Below, piece by piece: positions 49,730-57,104 of a DNA stretch of 64,000 bases. Under the pieces are notes generated by a model, which did no database searches, was not told the DNA's origin, and was given only the letters and a program-made list of their open reading frames with translations. This DNA is from Methylobacter sp. BlB1. Lineage in GTDB: Bacteria; Pseudomonadota; Gammaproteobacteria; Methylococcales; Methylomonadaceae. The first letter of the stretch is position 1, and each line of letters opens with the position of its first letter. The DNA lies in contig NZ_JADMKV010000022.1 in assembly GCF_015476545.1 (NCBI RefSeq), forward strand, positions 1 to 64,000. Reading direction: 5' to 3'. The position numbers and the translations under genes were made by a program.

Positions 49730-50377
49730 TCATTCAATTTTGTGATAGGTATAGAAAAAACCGCCATTTAGGCCACAATTATTTTCAGCTGCTTTAAATG
49801 CTTCCGTATTCGGATCGATAGTGATGGCATCTGCATCTGTTAATCGCGCTGTAAAATGATCACTGCCGACAGTTATTAGTAATTGATTGCCGTTTTCAGT
49901 CGCGGTGCCCGTAATCTCACAAGTCCAAGCGCCTTGCTCTGGGTCAGCGGTCTGGATAGTTATTAGATAATTTTTATCTTCTGTCGGGTAAACGGTCATT
50001 ATGCCAATATCCTTTTTTTCATATTGGCCGGCAAGCACAGATAGCTTTTTATCTGCACCGAATACGGCGAGACGTTGTTGGTAAGCGTTTGAAATACAAT
50101 CGACATCGTTTTGACATTTATCGCGCAATTTGACCCATAGGGCCTGATCCTGGCGTAAACGGGATTTAAAGGCATCATCATTAGACGCGTCGATAAAACT
50201 TTTCCATATTTCGCCCAGCTTGCGATCTAGCCGAGCCAGCGTATCGTTGGCGCAAATTGTTTTTTCAACCGCTGTTGTTGCCTTTTTACAGTTGAATGAT
50301 GGAGCAGTGGCCTCTGCCTGGACAAGATTAGCAGTTAGTAATAAGGATATAGCAAGGATATATTTATGATTGAGCAT
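49730..50377 (-). CDS. LprI-like (DUF1311) exported protein
   Basis: The protein of about 215 residues has a signal peptide (YILAISLLLTANLVQA). It then has the LprI/DUF1311 signature: FNCKKATTAVEKTICAND, a DRKLGEIWKSF helix and RDKCQNDVDCISNAY, so four cysteines likely form two disulfides. LprI relatives inhibit lysozyme. The C-terminal half is beta-rich and unrecognised. The frame opens at TTG 50386, but ATG 50377 is preferred. It lies at the distal end of the T6SS island, where a periplasmic protective role would be apt. Confidence 0.75.
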   Translation of the reverse strand: MLNHKYILAISLLLTANLVQAEATAPSFNCKKATTAVEKTICANDTLARLDRKLGEIWKSFIDASNDDAFKSRLRQDQALWVKLRDKCQNDVDCISNAYQQRLAVFGADKKLSVLAGQYEKKDIGIMTVYPTEDKNYLITIQTADPEQGAWTCEITGTATENGNQLLITVGSDHFTARLTDADAITIDPNTEAFKAAENNCGLNGGFFYTYHKIE

Positions 50378-50419
50378 AAACAACAAAGTTATGACCTCTA
50401 ATCACTACGAGGCATACAT

Positions 50420-50842
50420 TCAAGATTTACTTAGAAACTTTAGCGCCTGGTGATATTTTTTTATTCTTGCCAGATCGATATCATTAACTGAGTCAATTCT
50501 GGTCAAATCCATATTATCTTTAATGTCTTCAATTTTTATTTTTTTAGCCAAATCATTAAGAGATACGCGTGAAATAAATTCTTCATAAGTTTCCCCGCCC
50601 CTCTTTGTCAAACAGTCGATAGCCTCAATAATTGTCGTCGAGAAACCTAACTTCTTTAAATCATCAAGCGAAATCTCACTATCTTCGATAACATCGTGTA
50701 AAACAGCAACAATTCTTTCGTGCTCGCTTTGAAATTTGAACATTACCCGTAGAGGATGTAGGATGTAAGGCTGTCCTGCTTTATCTATCTGCCCAGCATG
50801 AGCTCGAGATGATATTGAAATGGCTGTATCCAAATTACTCAC
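50420..50842 (-). CDS. Small HD alarmone hydrolase-like protein
   Basis: The 140-residue single-domain protein has the HD metal site of the RelA/SpoT hydrolase and MESH1 type: H29 in YILHPLRV, H49-D50 and E53-D54 in AVLHDVIEDSE, and a late D/N pair in IEDIKDNMDL. No synthetase domain is present. Stand-alone hydrolases of this kind degrade (p)ppGpp-like nucleotides or serve as antitoxins to alarmone-synthesising toxins. It overlaps the 77-residue gene by 4 bases (ATGA) and is AT-richer than surrounding housekeeping genes. Confidence 0.8.
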   Translation of the reverse strand: MSNLDTAISISSRAHAGQIDKAGQPYILHPLRVMFKFQSEHERIVAVLHDVIEDSEISLDDLKKLGFSTTIIEAIDCLTKRGGETYEEFISRVSLNDLAKKIKIEDIKDNMDLTRIDSVNDIDLARIKKYHQALKFLSKS

Positions 50843-51072
50843 TTTCTTATTTTTCCTTTGCTATATTCCTCTTGAGTAATTTCATGACCTGACAATAACG
50901 CTTCATTATACAATTTATTATCATAATTTATTGGCACAGGATTTTCGTTTTCCCCATAAAATTTTCTATATATCAGTCCGTTGGAGCAGGTGCGTCTGAA
51001 CATAACTTCTTCATATGGATAATCAATATAGATATCTTTTGTGTTCAAATATTCGCCTGTCTTAATTGCCAT
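50839..51072 (-). CDS. Small hypothetical protein, possible immunity protein
   Basis: The 77-residue product is soluble and polar, with a Tyr-rich N-terminal half (DIYIDYPYEEVMFRR) and the segment RKFYGENENPVPINYDNKLY. No family is recognised. Its ATG lies within the last codons of a disrupted toxin-like tail (stop at 51062-51064), and its own stop overlaps the HD gene. This is the gene order expected for a cognate immunity gene, but that role is inferred only from arrangement. Confidence 0.6.
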   Translation of the reverse strand: MAIKTGEYLNTKDIYIDYPYEEVMFRRTCSNGLIYRKFYGENENPVPINYDNKLYNEALLSGHEITQEEYSKGKIRK

Positions 51073-51257
51073 TTGTCAAATTCCTGATTGATTCATAATA
51101 AGCTTTGCTTTGAGCTTCTATTACAGGTCTTATTGGATCTGCAGCAGGGAACGTTCTCCACTGTTCATGGAATTTGTGACCCTGCCTGCCAGCAATGCCG
51201 ATTTTTAGTCGCAACAGAACTATGTACATCATCACCTAGCGATAAGGCACACTTCAT
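51062..51257 (-). pseudogene. Frame-disrupted toxin tip remnant
   Basis: A strong AGGAGGG site 7 bases before ATG 51257 starts a frame reading MKCALSLGDDVHSSVATK and then stopping at 51165. A second frame (51232-51062) carries on as IGIAGRQGHKFHEQWRTFP and runs to a stop inside the next gene. The two join if one A is removed from the A5 run near 51206. The 64-residue restored product with GHKFHEQW resembles the end of a polymorphic toxin with His/Glu-rich active site; family not identified. It could be a pseudogene, a displaced toxin tip or a sequencing error. Confidence 0.5.
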
Positions 51258-51270
51258 TTATCGCACCCTC

Positions 51271-51774
51271 CTATAAATTACGAGAATCAATAAACTCAAG
51301 AGGCGACGACGCCCAAGTGTCGCAATCGTAAAAAGTAACGTATGTTGGTTCGGATTTATAAGAACTATCTGGTAAAGTTCGAGTGACGGCTATTTTCGCA
51401 AGAACTTTATTACCCACGTTCTGTACGCCTAGAAACTCACATTTATCACCAGGCTTATACTCGGAAGAGGACAGATAGGGATTGACAAGTCTGCGCTCGT
51501 CGGTACCATCCTGGTTTAGAACCAGCAAATTATTTGCTCCATATTTGCTCGAATTTTGCGTAACTATCAAATATTTCATATTTGGTGCAACTTCAATAGA
51601 ACAAGTCTCAATTGCATCACATTTTCTCGTATATGCCACGCCATCAGCCACCCAAGCATAATGAGTCGGCTGATATTCCGGCTTTAAAAAATCCATTATT
51701 GGCACCTCTGGTGGAAATACGTTGGGTGGCCTCATATAACCGTTTGCAGAACAAATTACGAAAGATTCAATCAT
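51271..51774 (-). CDS. Hypothetical protein, likely immunity to the adjacent effector
   Basis: The 167-residue product is beta-rich and soluble with four cysteines (TRKCDAIETCS, DKCEFLG, FYDCDTW); no clear signal peptide, so a cytoplasmic location is likely. It begins 10 bases after the stop of the polymorphic effector gene, the usual place for an immunity gene. I recognise no family. Confidence 0.6.
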   Translation of the reverse strand: MIESFVICSANGYMRPPNVFPPEVPIMDFLKPEYQPTHYAWVADGVAYTRKCDAIETCSIEVAPNMKYLIVTQNSSKYGANNLLVLNQDGTDERRLVNPYLSSSEYKPGDKCEFLGVQNVGNKVLAKIAVTRTLPDSSYKSEPTYVTFYDCDTWASSPLEFIDSRNL

Positions 51775-51783
51775 TATTATGGC

Positions 51784-52863
51784 CTATGGTAGTGTTGTAA
51801 TATTGACAATACGAACAAATTCTTTGGCTGTATTTCTTGGAAGATCCAAGAAATATTGCTGAGCGCCGCCAGAAAGTGAACCTTGTGGACCTGCAATCCC
51901 ATCAAGCGTTCTAAAAGGTTTAACAACTTCAAATTCAACTGTTTTGGGTATCCCATTCGGCTTCCACTTCTGATCGATCGCCATCTTACTAAGCGCTTCA
52001 GCTTGGCTGCTAAACGTATCGGTTGTGCCCCAGCCGCCCACACCTTCTGTGCTAGTAGGATTTACTAATTTACCCAGCTGAATATCGTCCATCGACATGT
52101 TGAATCTTTCACCCGGCACCATATCTCTTTCTGCGACAGTAGTGTCTTCCTTGAACGGCGGTGTTTCTCTTGTCGCACGCCCCCTATCAATCAGTTCAGC
52201 ATTAGCATCTTCCGCAGTACGATATTTAATTTTGCCTCTAAAGCGTAGATGTTCATCTGGAGCGGCGCCTTTATCAATACGCAACTTTACATCGTTTTTC
52301 TTCTCACACGCAGCCGTCGCCTTATTGGCGATCTCCGGGTTACCCGATGTTTTGGCCTTGCCAAGGGCAGCTTTGGCTTTGCCAGCGGCCTCTGTTGCTG
52401 CTTCAGTCGCGGCATTGACAGCAGGCTTCAAAGCTGCGCCGGCTTTACCCGCACTTTTAGCCGCCCCCGCTACGCCCGCTCGAGCACCCTCAGCCATCAA
52501 CACGGCATCCGTCACCGAACCGCCCAAGGCCCGCATGTCGCCCTTCCGGACAGCGTCAGCCACCGCATGGGCCATATTGCCAGGCATGCTTTTAACCGCA
52601 TCGCCCAAGCCTTCATAACCACCTTGGGCAGCCGCCTTACCAAGAGCGCTCAAGGGCTCGATATCCTCGACCATTATCTTGGCGGCGGCTTCATTTGCGC
52701 CTATGGCTGATAAGCCTTCCTTAGCGGCAATTTTAGCGCCGCCTACAGCCACCTGCCCGAAGTCATAGACTCCATAAGCGCTTTCTTCAGCAATATTGAC
52801 GGCTGAATCGCCGACTCCTTTCATATATTCGACAAAATTTACTGCCGGGTTGTCACTTGCCAT
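51784..52863 (-). CDS. Polymorphic T6SS effector, TNT-like C-terminus
   Basis: The 359-residue product has an Ala/Gly-rich N-terminal half (about 1-190; NPAVNFVEYMKGVGDSAVNI) typical of T6SS cargo that binds PAAR or VgrG. The second half (about 200-359) differs in composition. Its end, EFEVVKPFRTLDGIAGPQG followed by SGGAQQYFLD, recalls the KP-x-G-GGxQY pattern of TNT-type NAD glycohydrolases, though other key residues of that family cannot be assigned with certainty. A cytoplasm-acting toxin fits the non-exported immunity candidate downstream. Confidence 0.6.
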   Translation of the reverse strand: MASDNPAVNFVEYMKGVGDSAVNIAEESAYGVYDFGQVAVGGAKIAAKEGLSAIGANEAAAKIMVEDIEPLSALGKAAAQGGYEGLGDAVKSMPGNMAHAVADAVRKGDMRALGGSVTDAVLMAEGARAGVAGAAKSAGKAGAALKPAVNAATEAATEAAGKAKAALGKAKTSGNPEIANKATAACEKKNDVKLRIDKGAAPDEHLRFRGKIKYRTAEDANAELIDRGRATRETPPFKEDTTVAERDMVPGERFNMSMDDIQLGKLVNPTSTEGVGGWGTTDTFSSQAEALSKMAIDQKWKPNGIPKTVEFEVVKPFRTLDGIAGPQGSLSGGAQQYFLDLPRNTAKEFVRIVNITTLP

Positions 52864-52891
52864 GATAGTCCTTCCATGATTGCTTGATTAT

Positions 52892-53614
52892 TCAAAGTTC
52901 GATCCCCCATTCCAGCTCGACGCAACCTGCCAGCGTGGCGCCGCGCAGTGTTGGCAGAATGGCGGGATCATTGAAAACAGGGGCCAGCCAAGGCTTGGCA
53001 TGCTTTAGATAAAAGTCTTTTCCCAACAAACTCTGGCATACAGCAAATGCCGTCATGCCCGTCGCATCAACGATCCGATGCCGGCGCGCCATCTGCATGG
53101 ACTGCCCAATAAAGGTATTCAATGCCATTTCATCAGGAGGGGCCTGGGTCCTGGATTGTTGCGCGGCTAATGCCGCCATGGCCCAGCAGGTGCGTGCGGC
53201 CACTTCGTCGGACAACCGCGTAGGGTCCGAGGTAAACCAGTCGCGCCGATTTGCTTCCCGAGCCGCATCTGCCCATGCTGCGTCGCTAATCAGGTCAGGC
53301 AGCAGATCAGGAATATCGTCCGGGTACAATGACAAATCATCCAGCACCGCCTGAATTTCAGGCTGCAAATCGAAGGATGGACCAATGGCGCAGCAGTAAT
53401 GCAGGTAGGTTGTCAGCGCATTTTGATAATGAATTTCGTAGCGTTCTTCAGCATAATCAATCTTGCCAGCCACCATTCGCTGAGCTAAGCCTTGGGGCAG
53501 GATATGGAACAATTCCGGATAGTCGGGCCTTAATTGCCCGGTTAATCTGGCGGCAAACCGGGTCCTTACATCCGTATTGAATTGCTGCATCTGACTGGGA
53601 GTGATAACAATCAT
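52892..53614 (-). CDS. T6SS-associated adaptor-like hypothetical protein
   Basis: The 240-residue helical protein starts MIVITPSQMQQFN, similar to the start of the 134-residue gene at 56128 (MFVITKSQKQQLS); both are placed next to effectors. It has no signal or membrane segment. Genes with this N-terminal pattern are found beside VgrG, PAAR and effectors and may act in effector loading; the function is unproved. It lies 28 bases before the effector gene. Confidence 0.6.
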   Translation of the reverse strand: MIVITPSQMQQFNTDVRTRFAARLTGQLRPDYPELFHILPQGLAQRMVAGKIDYAEERYEIHYQNALTTYLHYCCAIGPSFDLQPEIQAVLDDLSLYPDDIPDLLPDLISDAAWADAAREANRRDWFTSDPTRLSDEVAARTCWAMAALAAQQSRTQAPPDEMALNTFIGQSMQMARRHRIVDATGMTAFAVCQSLLGKDFYLKHAKPWLAPVFNDPAILPTLRGATLAGCVELEWGIEL

Positions 53615-53754
53615 GCGCTAAACCTGCGTTTGGTTTGGCGAGAAAAGGTAAGATGATCACGTGCCAGAGTGGTAAGGCGCAATCCTTTAAGTGCAACAAG
53701 CCTAAGCGATGATGCGGCGCATAATTGATTTCGCCTCAGGAACACCACCTCTGC

Positions 53755-54042
53755 TTATCCCCCGATGATCACCGTAGGGCTCCCGCCTACGATCACGCCG
53801 CCATGCGCGGTCATATCGCCCATCCGCGCGGCGGGCATATTGCCGATCATGACGGTGGCCGAGCCCTGGGCGATCGTGTCGGGCGGTCCCACGCAGACGC
53901 AGGTATCGCCGACACGGGCAGCCGGCAGATAGCCGATCATGACTGTCGGGCAACCGGCGGCTATGGGGCCGCCGACATGCGGAACGGTGCCGGTGACCAT
54001 CGGGCAGGTGTGCATATCGGAAATTCGGGCGGCGGGGGGCAT
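53755..54042 (-). CDS. PAAR-domain spike tip protein
   Basis: The 95-residue product is a stand-alone PAAR protein: PPAARISDMHTCPM start, His/Cys metal ligands (H11, C13, later C30 region and H80), and repeated PTVMIGYLPAARVGD, ATVMIGNMPAARMGD and PTVIIGG strands. It would cap the VgrG trimer and carry effectors. It lies downstream of the muramidase pair and upstream of the adaptor-like and effector genes. Confidence 0.95.
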   Translation of the reverse strand: MPPAARISDMHTCPMVTGTVPHVGGPIAAGCPTVMIGYLPAARVGDTCVCVGPPDTIAQGSATVMIGNMPAARMGDMTAHGGVIVGGSPTVIIGG

Positions 54043-54220
54043 GGAGACTCCTTAAACTCGGGATAAACGGTAAATGGTTGAGTTTGTTAAAGGCGAGCTT
54101 ATCAAATCATGGACGAAATCAATTTATTCAGGACTGCTTAAATGTACTCGGCAATGCCGATACGGGAGCTGTCAAAGTCCGATATAACTTTAGCCGAGTA
54201 ATGAAAGTATTTGGCTACAG

Positions 54221-54847
54221 CTATTTCAACCTAACCCAGCGCTGGTAGCCAGCATATGCATCTGTTCCAGGCATGCGTTTGCCATCTTTAAGTTCTTCAA
54301 GAGTCAGGTTGGACCACATCGTTTGATTATCATGCGATACGAAGAACTGGGCGAACCAGTCATTACCTATGCGCACTTCGTAAAGGATGTCATCCTTGTT
54401 GGCGCCTACGATCTTGAATTCTTCAAGATAACTCGGGTCGCGCTGAAACCACAGAGTAAATTCTTTTCTGATGGTTTCAGGAAATTGATCGCAAGCCCCA
54501 GGGGTATGGCTGTACCCGAAAGTCTGATGTTTGCACAAGGTCTTGTCGCCCATGGTATGCATTTCCATAATGGAAAGCGCCTCTCCCGTGATCGGGTCCC
54601 GGTCCGGGAAGAAGCTGATCTCTAGCCCAATAGGTAAAAGAGCAACCCCAACATCATTCCAGTACAAGTTCGTGATGTCATAGGGCGTCAGCTTGTTGTC
54701 GCGTTTTACAATGTAGACTTCGGCCACTTTCCAACGACCGGCAATTTTGGGCTCAAGCATGTTTTCAGATTCTCCGGCTTCGGCAGATTGAATGGTGAGA
54801 TGAAACAAAATAATAAATAACGTAAAAAGAAATTTGCCTGGATTCAT
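54221..54847 (-). CDS. Exported hypothetical protein, likely muramidase immunity
   Basis: The 208-residue product has a signal peptide (FLFTLFIILFHLTIQSAEA) and a beta-rich mature part with Trp-rich ends (AGRWKVAEV, GYQRWVRL). Its ATG overlaps the stop of the muramidase-like effector by 4 bases. Periplasmic location and coupling are what an immunity protein to a cell-wall-cutting effector needs. No family recognised. Confidence 0.65.
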   Translation of the reverse strand: MNPGKFLFTLFIILFHLTIQSAEAGESENMLEPKIAGRWKVAEVYIVKRDNKLTPYDITNLYWNDVGVALLPIGLEISFFPDRDPITGEALSIMEMHTMGDKTLCKHQTFGYSHTPGACDQFPETIRKEFTLWFQRDPSYLEEFKIVGANKDDILYEVRIGNDWFAQFFVSHDNQTMWSNLTLEELKDGKRMPGTDAYAGYQRWVRLK

Positions 54848-55872
54848 GGATTATTTCCCTGTAGCAAGGTATCCTCTGTTAAAAGATTTCCAGCATTGAA
54901 ATGGGCTCTTAAATAAGGATATTCTCTATCCCTCTCTCTTAGTCGAGTAAAGATTTCATTCTGGTCACGGATTGAAATTGCCTTAGCCAGTTCCTCTTGA
55001 ATCTGGCCTGTATGATAAACTTTCGAAAAAACGGTTGTTTGCTCAACGCTATCAAGTTCGCTGAATGCAACGCCATTTACTAAGTCGCGCCGCCTATCAT
55101 ATTGCCTCGCCGCCTCTTTCAATTTCGATTTTATCGAACTGTAATTCAAGGTATCCACTTCGTTTTGGCTCAAGGTCAGCTGGTGCATGCGCAGGTACTG
55201 GCAAGCTTCTGCGCGGGTTTTGCCCGCGTACGGCTTTAATTTGTCCTTAAGCGCCTGAGCTTGTTCGGCATCCAATAGCCCGGCGCCTGAAACACCCCCA
55301 TCCACCAATTCATTAATTTCTCTCTCTGATTTTTGCCCCAGATCGACCCCCGCAGCCACCGTAACACCGGAACGATTTAAAGATTCACCAACCCTCCAAC
55401 CACTGAGTGATCCTCTATCGCGTGCTGTGGAAGGCTGCAGAACATTAATGGAACGAGTGCCGAGGTTAACCCTTCTTTGCTCGAATGCCGGAGCCCAAGG
55501 CACATAAGCGCCGCCATAATTTTCCTCCCAGCCTAAAAGCTTATCAATATCGGCTCGCATGGTTTTGCCAGTCTCCGCTTGAGCGTCGTCCAAAATTTTT
55601 TGCTTCGCCGCCTCGCTGACGCCCATTTTAACGGTGGGACTAACACAGTTTAATTTGCTCGGTCCCCTTTCGTCCGGGCATGGCTGGTAAACGCCATCAG
55701 AAATCATGCCTGGACGAATCCGGTTTGCAGTTAACAGAACTTCTGCCTGTTCTGCCGGAGTCATAGTGCTCAGCCTCTCTTGCCACTCGACGGCCACCGG
55801 TTGAAGGTTCTGCCGCTCTTCTTCCGTCAGCGGCTGTGGAAGCCTTCGTCTTGATCGTCTTGATCTAGCCAT
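54844..55872 (-). CDS. T6SS effector, pesticin/T4-lysozyme-like muramidase
   Basis: The 342-residue protein has no signal peptide. After a basic start and a helical N-terminal region, residues 112-180 resemble pesticin-type lysozymes: GWEENYGGAYVPW (E116 or E117 possible acid), then SGVTVAAGVDLGQ at 168-180 with the Thr and Asp of the active site. The helical remainder (KPYAGKTRAEACQYLR and after) also fits that fold. The target would be peptidoglycan glycan strands. The immunity candidate overlaps its stop. Confidence 0.7.
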   Translation of the reverse strand: MARSRRSRRRLPQPLTEEERQNLQPVAVEWQERLSTMTPAEQAEVLLTANRIRPGMISDGVYQPCPDERGPSKLNCVSPTVKMGVSEAAKQKILDDAQAETGKTMRADIDKLLGWEENYGGAYVPWAPAFEQRRVNLGTRSINVLQPSTARDRGSLSGWRVGESLNRSGVTVAAGVDLGQKSEREINELVDGGVSGAGLLDAEQAQALKDKLKPYAGKTRAEACQYLRMHQLTLSQNEVDTLNYSSIKSKLKEAARQYDRRRDLVNGVAFSELDSVEQTTVFSKVYHTGQIQEELAKAISIRDQNEIFTRLRERDREYPYLRAHFNAGNLLTEDTLLQGNNP

Positions 55873-55964
55873 AAATTAATTCCTGCTGTATTTTTATTTT
55901 CGGTTTCATCCTGCAAGCCGGTGCCGGTTTATATGATAAAAGCATGATCCACCTTGACACCTTT

Positions 55965-56075
55965 TTAATACCTACCATACACATGACCACATCCATTAAC
56001 TGGTTTTTTGTAATCGCTAAAAGACAGTGGTTCAGAGAAATACCGGATTTTAGTTTTTGGACCCGTTGGAGCCAT
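55965..56075 (-). CDS. Possible 36-residue protein or effector remnant
   Basis: ATG 56075 to TAA 55965 encodes a 36-residue peptide with coding-like composition (TKIRYFSEPLSFSDYKKPVN). A stop is directly upstream in frame and no good ribosome site is seen. It may be a leftover of an effector or immunity gene in the gap between the two T6SS genes. Weakly supported. Confidence 0.25.
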   Translation of the reverse strand: MAPTGPKTKIRYFSEPLSFSDYKKPVNGCGHVYGRY

Positions 56076-56127
56076 TTATTTATATTCAGCTAATTCACCC
56101 GCTCAAGCTAAGGATTCTTCTAGATTA

Positions 56128-56532
56128 TTAATTTTTTGCCGGCAGGCCGATTCTTGATCCCACGGCATAGTCAAGCCAAATCAAAGCGGCCTCTATTTCC
56201 TCTTCTTCATCGCCATAGCTTTTAATGGTTGCCAACATTCTGTTTACATATCGATCATCGCCACCTAAATGTATTGCTTTGAGAACCAGGACGGTCAATG
56301 CAATATAAGCTGCCTGTCGGGTAAATCCATTTGACTGCCCCCAGTCAAACAGCCAATTGGCAATATTGTAGATTTGCTCCAATTCCAGAACATGTCCTGC
56401 CTGAAATTCACTTTCCCACTGCGGTTTGAAAGCCAGCCATGCTGCGACGGCATCTCGAACATAGCGATCAGTCTGTCGATCGATAAACTGGTCGGACAAT
56501 TGCTGCTTTTGTGATTTGGTTATGACGAACAT
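56128..56532 (-). CDS. Small T6SS-associated helical protein
   Basis: The 134-residue helical protein begins MFVITKSQKQQLS, like the longer protein at 52892. It contains Trp-rich helices (AWLAFKPQWESEF, NWLFDWGQSNGF). It lies 15 bases after the DUF4123 adaptor gene, in front of the muramidase effector. A role as loading chaperone is inferred from position only. Confidence 0.6.
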   Translation of the reverse strand: MFVITKSQKQQLSDQFIDRQTDRYVRDAVAAWLAFKPQWESEFQAGHVLELEQIYNIANWLFDWGQSNGFTRQAAYIALTVLVLKAIHLGGDDRYVNRMLATIKSYGDEEEEIEAALIWLDYAVGSRIGLPAKN

Positions 56533-56547
56533 AATGATCCGAGTTGT

Positions 56548-57093
56548 TCAGGTTAACGTATCCATAAGTAAATTTTGTCTGTCCCGAAAAAAACTGGCCA
56601 GGTTCTTGCCCTCGTCTGTTTCGGCAAACCAGGTTTTCACAGGCCCGAAAAACTCAGCACTCTGCTCGGCACTGCAGGTCGGCAAAAAAGCGCTCAGCAC
56701 GCGCGGATCGTAGTAGCGGAATAGCAGGGATTTATGGAGTTCCCTGTCGTAGACCATGTTCAGCTTACGCAGATGCCGGTGCAAAGTGCGAAGGTCGCAG
56801 CCGGCGACTGCGAATACGCCCCAGTGCCTGCCCCAGCCCTGCCCCGTCACCCACTCGGTGAACGCCGTGCCCGGCTCCAGCCGGGCCAGATACGGCGCGC
56901 ATTCGGCGATGTCCGGCGCCAGTTCGCCGCGATACAGGCAGGCGAATTCGGGGCGCTCGCCGTACAGATGATCGAGCAGCGCCGGATTGGCGGCGCCGTC
57001 CAGAATGGCGTAGGCCTGCAGATTCGGGCTATCGAACAGCTGGCGCACCAGGTTTTTCTGTAAAAGCTCGGCTTTCTGCGGATTGATCGTCAT
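56548..57093 (-). CDS. DUF4123 T6SS effector adaptor
   Basis: The protein of about 181 residues is a DUF4123 (Tap/TEC) chaperone that links effectors to VgrG. The typical AYAILDGAANPALLDHLY, a WGVFAVAGCDLRTLHRHLR core and FRYYDPRVLSAFLP are visible. ATG 57093, eight bases after GAGGG, is preferred over the TTG at 57108 that would overlap vgrG. It follows vgrG directly, the usual order. Confidence 0.93.
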   Translation of the reverse strand: MTINPQKAELLQKNLVRQLFDSPNLQAYAILDGAANPALLDHLYGERPEFACLYRGELAPDIAECAPYLARLEPGTAFTEWVTGQGWGRHWGVFAVAGCDLRTLHRHLRKLNMVYDRELHKSLLFRYYDPRVLSAFLPTCSAEQSAEFFGPVKTWFAETDEGKNLASFFRDRQNLLMDTLT

Positions 57094-57104
57094 GTTCGCG
57101 GCCC

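Noticed and set aside
51088-51276. 62-codon plus-strand frame in the island
   Set aside because: It is antisense to the disrupted toxin tip, whose minus-strand reading has a strong ribosome site and better coding character.
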